DNA of 64,000 nt, from assembly GCF_018614585.1 (NCBI RefSeq), contig NZ_JAGGOI010000031.1:248001-312000 (forward strand), written 5' to 3'. This document shows positions 8,086-15,791 of this stretch, one piece after another (positions within the stretch are counted from its first letter, which is position 1; each line of letters opens with the position of its first letter). The notes under the pieces are model-generated. The model was not told the DNA's origin. It did no database searches and worked only from the letters and a program-made list of their open reading frames with translations. The position numbers were made by a program, and so were the translations under genes. This DNA is from Streptomyces sp. ISL-1 (GTDB lineage: Bacteria > Actinomycetota > Actinomycetes > Streptomycetales > Streptomycetaceae).

Positions 8086-8997
8086 ATGTTCGAGCCTCGC
8101 TCCTCCGGCGACGACCGCCCGATGACGGCTCGAGCGTGCTCCGGCCGACGCCGTGTCAGTCCTCGGTCCCTACCCGCAATCATCGCCCTTGTCATCGGAG
8201 GACTGTTCGTCTGGTCCACCCCCACGACGGCGGCCACACCGGTAGCACTGAGGCAATCGACCACGGCCGCCACACCGGGAGCACTGATGGCAGCCATGCA
8301 CTCGACCACCTCGTTCTGCGAGGACGCCACCCCCACCATCGTGGGCACCAAGAAGAACGACATCATCGTCGGGACCCCCGGCAACGACGTGATCTTCGCA
8401 CTCGAAGGCAACGACATGGTCTACGGACTCGGGGGGAACGACCTCATCTGCGGTGACTCGGGCAACGACACCCTTCACGGTAACGAGGACAACGATCAGC
8501 TCTCCGGTGGCTCGGGCAACGACACCCTCGACGGTGGCCTGGGCAACGACGACCTCCGCGGTCGCTCGGGCAATGACGACCTCCGCGGGGAACCAGGCAA
8601 CGACGAGCTTTCCGGTGGCTCGGGCAACGACCTGCTCCGGGGTGGCCTGGGCAACGACTTGCTCTCCGGTGGCGCGGACAACGACGATCTCCACGGTGGC
8701 AGGGGCAATGACCGGCTCGACGGTGACGAGGACAACGACACCCTCCACGGTGACGAGGACAACGACACCCTCCACGGTGACACCGGCAACGACACCCTCT
8801 CCGGTGGCAGGGACAACGACGATCTCCGCGGTGGCAGCGGCAACGACCGGCTCGACGGTGACGAGGACAACGACCGGCTCTTCGGGGAAGCCGGTGATGA
8901 CGCTCTGAACGGCGGACTCGGCACGAATACCAACAATGGCGGCCCCGGAACCAACAGCTGCATCAACCCACGACACGGCCCCGGCTGCAACGCCTGA
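8086..8997 (+). CDS. Secreted RTX-type calcium-binding repeat protein
   Basis: 303 residues. ATG at 8086 follows GGAG at 8071; an ATG at 8122 is the alternative. An Arg-rich N-terminus precedes one hydrophobic segment (LPAIIALVIGGLFVW), a signal peptide or anchor, and two near-copies of TTAATPxAL. Residues 85-280 are about 20 tandem nonapeptides of the GGxGNDxLx type, with many (G/D)NDxLxG variants. The short C-terminus has two Cys. Known for the fold: each pair of repeats binds Ca2+ in a parallel beta-roll that folds outside the cell. There is no enzymatic domain and no type I secretion genes, so Sec export and a structural or adhesive role are inferred. Confidence 0.9.
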   Translation: MFEPRSSGDDRPMTARACSGRRRVSPRSLPAIIALVIGGLFVWSTPTTAATPVALRQSTTAATPGALMAAMHSTTSFCEDATPTIVGTKKNDIIVGTPGNDVIFALEGNDMVYGLGGNDLICGDSGNDTLHGNEDNDQLSGGSGNDTLDGGLGNDDLRGRSGNDDLRGEPGNDELSGGSGNDLLRGGLGNDLLSGGADNDDLHGGRGNDRLDGDEDNDTLHGDEDNDTLHGDTGNDTLSGGRDNDDLRGGSGNDRLDGDEDNDRLFGEAGDDALNGGLGTNTNNGGPGTNSCINPRHGPGCNA

Positions 8998-9010
8998 AAC
9001 GGGCCGCGCC

Positions 9011-9124
9011 CCGGTTCTCCGTCCGCAGGCGGCGGTTCTCTGCCGTCATGTCGGTGGTCACCCCAGGGCGCGGGCCGGCGTTGGTCCGGGCCTCACGCAC
9101 CCACTTGCGCAGGCGGGTCAGAAC
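9011..9124 (-). pseudogene. IS3-family OrfA remnant
   Basis: About 38 codons reading LRKWVREARTNAGPRPGVTT followed by ENRRLRTENR, the middle of IS3-type OrfA between the HTH and the leucine-zipper coiled coil. No start, HTH or OrfB is present. It is fused in frame to an IS1380-like fragment on its upstream side. Confidence 0.5.
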
Positions 9125-9332
9125 GTGCGCGGCAAGCTCGGCGACCCAGGCACCGTCACGGACCCTCTCCGTCCGGCTCGACGGCTGGAGGTCCAGGCCG
9201 AAGCCGGGACCTCCAGCACGGCCTGGTGAATCGCGTCGGTGGGTGATGGTCATCCCCACCGAATACGACAGCCACCGGCCGCGCGCGGCGGGCCAGTCGA
9301 GGAACTCGTGGGTGCCGCCGCCGGAGTCAGGT
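9125..9332 (-). pseudogene. IS1380-family transposase internal remnant
   Basis: The minus strand reads PDSGGGTHEFLDWPAARGRW then LSYSVGMTI, and after a frame change VRDGAWVAELA, which matches the DDE core region of IS1380 transposases. The middle (HQAVLEVPASAW in the shifted frame) confirms at least one frameshift. It is a broken relic joined to the IS3 fragment. Confidence 0.5.
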
Positions 9333-9403
9333 GGCTGATCGGCAGGGTGGCACAGGCCGACGGCCCCGCGGATGTTGCGGGGTGGGTGTTGGCCTCGCTG
9401 AGG

Positions 9404-9799
9404 CTACGTGCGTTGGGGGTGGCCGAAGAGGAGGTCGTAGCCGGGCGGGAGTTGGAGCAGGACGCGGCGGGTGATGTCTTCGCCCGCTGCGTCGGCGGTG
9501 ACGCTGAGGACGGCTCCGACGTCCCAGGTCGCGGTCTGTTCGGTGGCTCCTTCGATCCATGCCGCGGTGGCTCGCACGAATCGCTCGGGGGAGAGTGGTT
9601 CGGCGGTCTGTAGGGGGTTGAGCAGGATGAGGGCGAAGGTTTCAGGGAGCCGGGCGGCCAGCTCGGCCCGTACCTCGCCTACCAGGTGTGCACCCAGGAG
9701 TGCCAGAACGGTGCGTGCTGCCCGTTCGGCTTCCTGGGGTGTGCCGTACTCGCCGCGTTCCTGGACCTGGTTGAGGAACGCCTCCCATCGCATGGTCAT
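9404..9799 (-). CDS. DUF2267 domain protein
   Basis: 131 residues from the first of two ATGs (9799), preceded by a GGGGG site. It has the DUF2267 pattern: WEAFLNQVQERGEYGTPQEAERAARTVLALLGAHL, then VRAELAARLPETFALILL and PERFVRATAAWIEG. The family is small, helical and of unknown function, and is often found with stress genes in actinobacteria. It lies 88 bp downstream of hsp18 on the same strand, so it is probably co-induced by heat. Confidence 0.85.
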   Translation of the reverse strand: MTMRWEAFLNQVQERGEYGTPQEAERAARTVLALLGAHLVGEVRAELAARLPETFALILLNPLQTAEPLSPERFVRATAAWIEGATEQTATWDVGAVLSVTADAAGEDITRRVLLQLPPGYDLLFGHPQRT

Positions 9800-9886
9800 T
9801 GCTGCCCCCTTCAAGGTGAGCGCGGAGGACGGGGGTGAGGGGGAGATCGGTTCCCGTCCTCCGCGATGGATGGGTGAGAATCTGGC

Positions 9887-10321
9887 TCAGCCGCTGATCT
9901 GCCGGCGTCCGGATTCTGCGCCGATGGCGATCTTGCGGGGCTTGGCCCGCTCGGCGATCGGGATGCGCAAGGTCAGGACACCGGCTTCGTAGTCGGCCTT
10001 GATGTGCTCGGTGTCGAGCGTGTCGGCCAGCATGAGCCGGCGGGAGAACACACCCAGCGGGCGCTCGGAGAGTTCCATCTGCACGTCGTCGGCGTTCGTG
10101 GCCGGCCGGCGCTCGGCCTTGACGGTCAGCATGTTCCGTTCGACGTCGATGTCGATCGCGTCGGTCGTGACGCCGGGCAGATCGAGGTTGATCACGTACT
10201 CGTCACCCTCGCGGTAAGCGTCCATCGGCATCGCGGACGGCCTGGACCACGTGCCGGACGTGCCCAGGAGCTGCTGGGTGAGACGGTCGATCTCGCGGAA
10301 GGGGTCGGTGCGCATCAACAT
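9887..10321 (-). CDS. hsp18: Hsp20/alpha-crystallin small heat-shock protein
   Basis: 144 residues from the ATG at 10321, with GGAGG nine bases upstream. It opens MLMRTDPFREIDRLTQQLLG, typical of actinobacterial Hsp18. The alpha-crystallin domain covers about residues 35-138: YVINLDLPGV, IDIDVERNMLTVKAERR, and the ADYEAGVLTLRIPIAE strand with the GVL motif. It is an ATP-independent holdase that binds unfolding proteins in the cytoplasm. Regulation is visible: the divergent gene is a RheA-type repressor and the spacer contains the RheA inverted repeat, as described for Streptomyces albus hsp18. Confidence 0.95.
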   Translation of the reverse strand: MLMRTDPFREIDRLTQQLLGTSGTWSRPSAMPMDAYREGDEYVINLDLPGVTTDAIDIDVERNMLTVKAERRPATNADDVQMELSERPLGVFSRRLMLADTLDTEHIKADYEAGVLTLRIPIAERAKPRKIAIGAESGRRQISG

Positions 10322-10388
10322 CGCGAAACACCTCCAGTGGCTTTAAGGCAGTAACAGCCAATGCGCTTCACCTACATCCGGTTGTAGC

Positions 10389-10435
10389 ATGTCATCCAAA
10401 GGATGACAAGGAATGACGTCGTCGAAAGGGTGACG
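10389..10435. promoter_or_regulatory. RheA operator and a second degenerate copy
   Basis: TGTCATC-CAAAG-GATGACA at 10390-10408 exactly fits the TGTCATC-N5-GATGACA inverted repeat known as the RheA binding site in the Streptomyces albus hsp18/rheA region. A second 20-base block at 10416-10435 matches 15 of 20 positions of the block at 10389-10408, with centres 27 bp apart. Both lie between the divergent hsp18 and regulator genes. Confidence 0.85.
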
Positions 10436-10449
10436 TCCGGGAGGGCTCC

Positions 10450-11124
10450 ATGACCGCAACCGACCAGCCCCGCGAGACCGGCCCCACCGCCACCTCCTTC
10501 CATGTAGCCGCAGCGGCGCTGGACACGATCGCGCAGGCCGTACGCACCGCCCAGACGCCCCAGAGCGGACCACAGCCCGACTCCGGGCAGGCCGGTTCCG
10601 AGGAGGCGCTGGCTGCGCTACTGCTGCTGCGTGAACTGCGCGGCCAGCTCGCCGGATGGGAACCAGGACTGATCGAAGCGGCCCGCGAGGCGGGGGCCAG
10701 CTGGGCCGACCTCGCCCACCCCCTCGGCGTCGCCAGCCGCCAGGCCGCTGAACGCCGCTACCTGCGCGTGCGCCCCGGCACACCCGGCGCCACCGGCGAA
10801 CAACGCGTGCAAGCCACCCGCAACCTCCGGGCCGCCGACCGAACCGTCACCGCCTGGGCCCGCGACAACGCCGCAGGCCTGCGCCGACTCGCCGGGCAGA
10901 TCACCGCTCTCACCGATCTCCCCGCCGAGGCCCGCACCCCACTCGCCCGGCTCGAGAAGGCCCTGGCCGACAACGACGCCGCCAACCTCGTCGACCCACT
11001 GGCCGCCACCCAGGCACACCTGAAAGCCGGCTACCCCGAACTCGCGGCCCGCATCGACACCATCACCCGCCGCGCCGACCGGCTTCGGCAAGACAGCAGC
11101 GGCCACCGCAGTACCCCCACCTGA
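10450..11124 (+). CDS. rheA: RheA-like hsp18 transcriptional regulator
   Basis: 224 residues from an ATG at 10450. The protein is Ala/Arg-rich and helical. A central segment, REAGASWADLAHPLGVASRQAAERRYLRVRPG (about residues 77-108), has the spacing of a DNA-binding helix-turn-helix, and the C-terminal half is predicted helical. It corresponds to proteins annotated in Streptomyces as HSP18 transcriptional regulators. In S. albus, RheA is itself the thermosensor: it binds DNA at 30 C and releases it on heating. The divergent layout and the exact operator make the same autoregulatory switch very likely here. Confidence 0.8.
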   Translation: MTATDQPRETGPTATSFHVAAAALDTIAQAVRTAQTPQSGPQPDSGQAGSEEALAALLLLRELRGQLAGWEPGLIEAAREAGASWADLAHPLGVASRQAAERRYLRVRPGTPGATGEQRVQATRNLRAADRTVTAWARDNAAGLRRLAGQITALTDLPAEARTPLARLEKALADNDAANLVDPLAATQAHLKAGYPELAARIDTITRRADRLRQDSSGHRSTPT

Positions 11125-11339
11125 CACACGGCGGTCCGTCTGGCCGCTGCCCAGCGCGCCCCAGGAGCGGCTCGGACGCCCCGAGTTGCCCGACGAGCGG
11201 GGGCCGGCCCACGGTGTGCAGCCGACCCTGGGTTCTCGCCAGGGGGCTTCACTACGGCCGCTGACGGTGAGGCACGCGCCCGTCAGCGAACAAGCCTTTC
11301 TGATCTACGTGATTGGCTGCACTGGTCCGTGTAGCGTGT

Positions 11340-11477
11340 CTGTCAGCTGTCGTGGTTCGAGGAACCGCCCGTGAGCGCGAGTTCACGGGCATCTTGCTGT
11401 GCAGAGGCTGAGGACCAGGGCGATCACCTCCGGCTTCCGCACGGTGCGGGAGCCGACTTCGAGTCCTTGGAGGACAC
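11340..11477 (+). promoter_or_regulatory. Structured leader of the cold-shock gene
   Basis: The region upstream of the cold-shock start contains an 8-bp hairpin GCCCGTGA...TCACGGGC (11367-11374 with 11383-11390) and a second near-palindrome around 11430-11453, then GGAGG and the ATG at 11478. Long structured leaders that refold in the cold are known for csp mRNAs; that this one acts so is inference. Confidence 0.45.
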
Positions 11478-11681
11478 ATGGCCAGCGGAACGGTGAAGTG
11501 GTTCAACTCGGAGAAGGGCTTCGGTTTCATCGCCCAGGACGGTGGCGGTCCTGACGTCTTCGCGCACTACTCCAACATCGCCACGTCGGGCTTCCGTGAG
11601 CTGCAGGAGGGTCAGAAGGTCACGTTCGACATCACGCAGGGCCAGAAGGGCCCGCAGGCGGAGAACATCCTCCCCTCCTAG
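11478..11681 (+). CDS. Cold-shock domain protein (CspA family)
   Basis: 67 residues, the standard length. One OB-fold with both RNA-binding motifs: RNP1 in KGFGFI and RNP2 in VFAHY, in MASGTVKWFNSEKGFG...DVFAHYSNI. It binds single-stranded RNA or DNA and acts as an RNA chaperone and antiterminator. GGAGGACAC precedes the ATG. RNP2 has VFAHY where VFVHF is more usual; this is common in Streptomyces paralogues (ScoF/SCO type). It is monocistronic, closed by a strong hairpin 19 bases after the stop. Confidence 0.97.
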   Translation: MASGTVKWFNSEKGFGFIAQDGGGPDVFAHYSNIATSGFRELQEGQKVTFDITQGQKGPQAENILPS

Positions 11682-11699
11682 CCGTTAGCGGCGGACCGT

Positions 11700-11742
11700 T
11701 GTCGGTGTCCGTACCCGGCCCGGCCGGGTACGGACACCGACA
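11700..11742 (+). terminator. Perfect 20-bp terminator hairpin
   Basis: Arms 11700-11719 and 11723-11742 are perfectly complementary over 20 bp with a three-base loop. It lies just after the cold-shock stop codon and is exceptionally stable; there is no T-run. Confidence 0.85.
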
Positions 11743-12280
11743 CATGCGCGGCGCCGGTCCTGCGTGATCAGGGCTCGGCGTCCGGCGTCGTTGCACCCCC
11801 CGCGAGGTTTCCGACAGTTGCGGCCGGTGCGTGTGGCTATGAAGTACTGGCCGCTCAGGCGGCGTCGGACACCCTGGTCGCAGACCGGGCGGGCTCTTCG
11901 CCGGCCGTGGCTACGACCACGGCATCTCCACCACAGACCCGGGTCCGCGGCCGGGGCATCGTGCCGGGCCATGGCCCCGACGCAGTACCGGGCAGGTCAG
12001 TGGACTGGGTTTGCACAGAGGGGCAGTTGAGCGGCCGGTTGCCCGGCCCGCCGCGGCCAGGGCCGCGACGCTCGCCGAGACCGTCAGGGCCGATTCCCGC
12101 TGTGGTAGCAACGCTGCCGACTGACGGGCCGGGCCGGGCGTCCCGAGAGGTGGATGTCCTCGAGGTCTGAATCCCCGCGCAGTTGACCGGCCGACGGCGT
12201 CGGCGAGACGCGGCTGTGGCACCGAACCGCGTAAAGACGGGAACTCGGGGAAGACGAACGATCAACGAAAGGAGCACACC
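11743..12280. other. Intergenic region without a recognised gene
   Basis: About 540 bp of very GC-rich DNA with frames open on both strands but no domain I recognise. It ends with the AAAGGAG site of the DUF4236 gene at 12268-12274. Confidence 0.35.
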
Positions 12281-12481
12281 GTGCCCGTCACTTTCCGCAA
12301 GAGTTTCCGGATATTCCCGGGTGTCCGCCTCAACGTCAACCGTAAGTCCGTGTCCATCACGGTCAGCAAGGGCGATGGTGCCAGGCGTACTTACTCGTCG
12401 ACAGGTCGGCGCACGACCTCAGTGGACCTTCCCGGGCCTTTCGGCTACCGCAAGACAACCTCACGCCGCAGCCGCGACTGA
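12281..12481 (+). CDS. Small DUF4236 protein
   Basis: 66 residues from a GTG with AAAGGAG seven bases upstream. Pattern: FRKSFRIFPGVRLNVNRKSV, then a short beta segment (SITVSKGDGARRTYSSTGRRTTSVDLPG). This is the DUF4236 module, a short beta-rich basic domain usually at the N-terminus of longer proteins. Here it stands alone, as it often does in Streptomyces. The function is unknown. Confidence 0.8.
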   Translation: MPVTFRKSFRIFPGVRLNVNRKSVSITVSKGDGARRTYSSTGRRTTSVDLPGPFGYRKTTSRRSRD

Positions 12482-12733
12482 CCACAGCCGTATGCGAGCA
12501 AGCGACGGCCACTTTGCAGGCTGCGCTCGCGATCGCGCCGGGGTGCGTCAGGCGGGCGGGGCGCGGCTTGGATGCTGGGCGACTGCGAGGCGCTCGCAGT
12601 CCATTTCGCTCTTCCCGTACGGGAGTTGCCGGCGGGCCGAGCCGGGCGAGTGGGGCGCTGCCGGCGGACGGCAGGCGGCAGGCCGGCAGGCCATCGACCG
12701 AGTCGAGATCCGTCGCCGTCCCGCCCGGCCGGG

Positions 12734-12895
12734 GAGTGGATGCAGCAAGCCACCCTGGCGATCCGCGCCCGCACCACACTCGGCGTGCTGCGCGACACGA
12801 TCCAGCCGTTCCCCAGCTTCTCGGAGATCTACGCCGCCGCACTGAAGGCGCTCAGCCGCGAGATCAAAAGAGTGCGGCAGCCGATCGGGGCGTGA
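12734..12895 (+). pseudogene. Pyridine nucleotide-disulfide oxidoreductase C-terminal remnant
   Basis: The last 53 codons before the TGA at 12893-12895 read EWMQQATLAIRARTTLGVLR, then DTIQPFPSFSEIYAAALKAL, the end of the dimerisation domain of mercuric-reductase/dihydrolipoamide-dehydrogenase-like flavoproteins. The FAD and NAD domains are absent. It sits 28 bp before the SDR pseudogene on the same strand. Confidence 0.65.
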
Positions 12896-12922
12896 CACGA
12901 CGAACCCGACCGGGGAGGAACC

Positions 12923-13681
12923 ATGAGCACCGCGCCATCTGTATCTCCCAGTCGCCGAGACCCGGCCCTGCTCGGCCAGACCGTTGTCATCATCGGCGGG
13001 AGCGCCGGCATCGGGCTCGCGACAGCCAGGCACGCACGCGCCGAGGGTGCCGGCGTGATTCTGACCGGCCGGAACCCCGGCCGGCTACGGAGCGCGGCGA
13101 CGGACGTCGGTGCAGTCAGCACCGCCGCCTTCGACGCGAACGCCCCGGAGTAGCTGGAGCGGTTCTTCCGGGAGCTGCCAAAGCCGATCGACCATGTGAT
13201 GGTCACGGCTGGACACCCTTCCTAAGGGCGGCTCCTGGAGATGGACTCAGATCAGGCGCGCCGGGCGATGAGCCAGCACATGTTGCTGGCGCTCGAGGTC
13301 GCACGCCACGCCGTCGGCAAGGTGCAACCCGGTGGCACGCTGCTGTTCATGGGTGGTACCGGAGGCCGGCGGATCAGACCCGACCTCGGGATTGCGCCGG
13401 CGGTCACCGCCGCGTTGCCTGCGCTCACGGCCGGCCTCGCGCTCGAGCTTGCGCCGGTACGCGTCAACCTCATCGCAGCCGGCTTCGTCGACACGCCGTT
13501 GTCGGCAGAGCTCCTCGGCGACGGACTCGACGCCCGCCGCGAGGAGTTGCGAGCCACGCTGCCGATCGGCCGTGTTGTCGGACCGGACGACGTCGCGGCG
13601 CTCGCCGTTCACATCATGACCAACACGGCACTTACAGGCGCGACGTACGACGTCGATGGTGGCCAGCAACTCGTTGGCTGA
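12923..13681 (+). pseudogene. SDR oxidoreductase with two in-frame stop codons
   Basis: One reading frame encodes a complete classical SDR of about 250 residues. It has the dinucleotide motif VVIIGGSAGIGLATARHARA, PIDHVMVTAG, and the C-terminal APVRVNLIAAGFVDTPLSAELL, GRVVGPDDVAALAVHIM and TGATYDVDGGQQLVG. The frame is kept throughout but is interrupted by TAG at 13151-13153 and TAA at 13223-13225. In context the TAG replaces a residue between PE and LERFF, and the TAA replaces what is usually a Tyr before GRLLEM. Single-base nonsense changes explain both. The ATG at 12923 has GGGGAGGAACC upstream. The gene is inactive unless the stops are read through. Confidence 0.85.
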
Positions 13682-14369
13682 GCTGGCTCGCGACGGGCAT
13701 CCCACACGGCTCCGGAGGCGCCTTCGCCTCGTGGATAACGTGCTGGTCAGCGGCTCTATCGAGTCAAGTTGCCGAGGATCTGTCCACAGATACTCGTGAC
13801 GTCGGCAATCCCCGTCGTGGCGCTCACCAGCCTGACGTGGCGTCGATAGACGCCCAGAGCAACTGATGTTGATGGGCGCAACTTCGGGGGTTGGCGGCCT
13901 TGAAGGTTTTCGCCGACGGGCCGTGGGGGACCACGGTCGTCCAGTACACGCCCGCACTGTAGAAGCCGTCAGCCCGGACGGGTTGGGTGGATGAGCGGCC
14001 ATCGCGCTGCACTTTCAAGGTGAATGTTCATGGGTTCGATCTTCGATCTGGAACCGAAGAATCGCTGCTCGGGCGGACGAAACGGCGCCCCGGGAGACTC
14101 GGGGCGCTTCACCTTTGGTGCAAGATCACGGCTAAGCCGAACTAACGCGACGAAACCGCCGCAAACGGAAGATTGCGGACGCAGGGTCCGTCGATCATAA
14201 TCCGCGTGTCAGGTCCGAGTTCTGCCTCCGGCATCCGGCCGTCGGCACGATCGAACCTGCGATACCGCTCGAGTCCCGGCTCGCTCCGTTCGAGTCCCTC
14301 CTCCGGCATCGGGAAGTGGCTCCGGAGGCCACCCGCCCAACGCCTTGACCAAGGAAAGAGCTGACTAGG
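13682..14369. other. Long intergenic region with one hairpin
   Basis: 688 bp. A hairpin GCGCCCCG (14085-14092) with CGGGGCGC (14100-14107) could be a terminator. A 64-codon minus-strand frame at 13824-14018 has no recognised domain. An AAGGAAAGAG site at 14351-14360 serves the next gene. Confidence 0.4.
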
Positions 14370-15326
14370 GTGCTGAGCAGTGGTGGGTACTCGGCCATGC
14401 ACAGGACTGCTTTCGCGGGGGCGCTGCTCGTCGCCGGCTTCGCAGTCGCCTCCTGTGGCGGCGACGGCAACAAGGATGAAGCGAACGGCAAGGTCACGGT
14501 CGTCTACCAGGACAACGCGATCAAGCCGAAGGACCGGCAGGCCGCAGAGGTGATCCGGAAGTCCCGCGTGCTCGAGCAGGTCGCCGACTGGGTGAACAAG
14601 TCCCTCGCCCTCCCGCATGACCTGGTCGTGAAAGTCACCGACAAGGTCCCACCCGGGGTTACGGATGCGGTCACTCAGCCCGACGGCAGGACGATCTTTG
14701 TGCCCCCGTCGTTCCTGACCCAGATCGAAGGGGTCCTCAGCAACGTGGTCAAGACCGTCAAGCGTCCCGCCCTGTTCCCCAAGGCCAGGTTCAACGCCGA
14801 CGACCTGACCGCGCTGTCGACCCAGTTCATCCTCGGTCACGAGATGGGCCATGCTCTGCAGCGTCAGCTTCTGCTTGCGAACCTCGGCCTCGAGGAGGAC
14901 GCCGCAGACGGGTTCGCGTCGTTCTACACCGTCAACGAGGTTGGACCGGATCCTTCGTTGGCAGCCGCAATCCTTTTCGACGAGATCGCCCGCGAGCAGG
15001 GCAAGCTGACGCTGGAGGGGCTCTCGAGCGATCACCCCGTCACCCAGCAACGGGTCTTCAACATCCTTTGCTACCTTGAGGGGAGCGACCCGAAGAGGTT
15101 CCGCGGGCCCCTGGTCGGTGCGGGTTACCTGCCGAAAACCCGCGCCCCGTTGTGTCCGCAGGCATGGGCGATGCTGGACTTCGGCTGGTGGACCCAACTC
15201 AAGCCACATTTCAGCGGGGCATTCAAGGACCAGGGCGACAAGGCGCAGAAGAACGCACGCGACCAGCTGATCGCGGAGACGAAGGCCTTCGAGAAGAAGC
15301 TCGATGAGCTCCGCAGCGGGCAATGA
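14370..15326 (+). CDS. Lipoprotein zinc metallopeptidase, DUF4344-like
   Basis: 318 residues from a GTG at 14370 (AAGGAAAGAG nine bases upstream); an ATG at 14397 is also possible. The signal peptide ends in a lipobox, GFAVASC, so the protein is anchored at Cys and faces outward. The zinc site is HEMGHALQRQ (HExxH) with a likely third ligand in GLEEDAADGFA about 20 residues later, the arrangement in DUF4344 putative metallopeptidases. Between them LLLANLGL is the usual connecting helix. The C-terminal half has LSSDHPVTQQRVFNILCYLEG, also conserved in the family. Substrate unknown. Confidence 0.85.
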   Translation: MLSSGGYSAMHRTAFAGALLVAGFAVASCGGDGNKDEANGKVTVVYQDNAIKPKDRQAAEVIRKSRVLEQVADWVNKSLALPHDLVVKVTDKVPPGVTDAVTQPDGRTIFVPPSFLTQIEGVLSNVVKTVKRPALFPKARFNADDLTALSTQFILGHEMGHALQRQLLLANLGLEEDAADGFASFYTVNEVGPDPSLAAAILFDEIAREQGKLTLEGLSSDHPVTQQRVFNILCYLEGSDPKRFRGPLVGAGYLPKTRAPLCPQAWAMLDFGWWTQLKPHFSGAFKDQGDKAQKNARDQLIAETKAFEKKLDELRSGQ

Positions 15327-15471
15327 GCCTTCAGAGCCATCGGCCCGCATCTCCGGCCGTCCCTTGGCCCCGCTCTTGCAGCAAGCGCCGCGGAGGTAGG
15401 TCGCGCAGCTAATCGGACACGTGTGCCGCTGGAAGCGGCGGCGGTGACTCTATGGACTCCGCGGCCGCGGG

Positions 15472-15573
15472 GGCGCCCTGGCCTACCTGGCCGCCTACGA
15501 CGTCCACCACGCCCGCGTGTTCGGCCGCTGCGAGCCGCGCACCGGCATCGACCCGTTCAGGGCCCTGGTCACC
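15472..15573 (+). pseudogene. IS630-family transposase fragment
   Basis: About 34 codons reading GALAYLAAYDVHHARVFGRC then EPRTGIDPFRALV, the strand after the first catalytic Asp in IS630/Tc1-like transposases. Flanking sequence on both sides is unrelated, so only this scrap survives. Confidence 0.6.
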
Positions 15574-15791
15574 CACGGACCGGCAGGCCCAGAAACGCGC
15601 GAACTCGGCAGCGACCATGCGGGCGGTCGCAGCAGCCGGGGGGCGGGTCCGCTCCCGGCCCCCCGAGGCAGGGCGGGTCCGCTCGCGGCCGGGACATGTC
15701 CAGCGACGACGTGCGTGGGAGGGAAGTGCCGCCAGTCCGTCAGCCGCCGTGTGGTGGACCGACGATCGTTATACGGCCTCGGGCGACCGCC
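15574..15791. other. Intergenic sequence, nothing recognised
   Basis: Between the IS630 scrap and the FAD monooxygenase stop. It contains two near-identical short stretches (CGGGTCCGCTC with Arg/Pro-rich flanks near 15645 and 15672), probably a local duplication. No gene call. Confidence 0.3.

Noticed and set aside
12514..13866. 450-codon plus-strand frame across the SDR pseudogene
   Set aside because: Arg-rich out-of-frame product of high-GC DNA; the conserved SDR motifs are in a different frame.
13824..14018. 64-codon minus-strand frame
   Set aside because: No recognisable domain and no ribosome site; kept only as a remark in the intergenic entry.
14030..14107. GGTTCGATC stretch as a possible tRNA gene end
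   Set aside because: No acceptor or anticodon arm can be folded upstream; only the hairpin at 14085-14107 is convincing.
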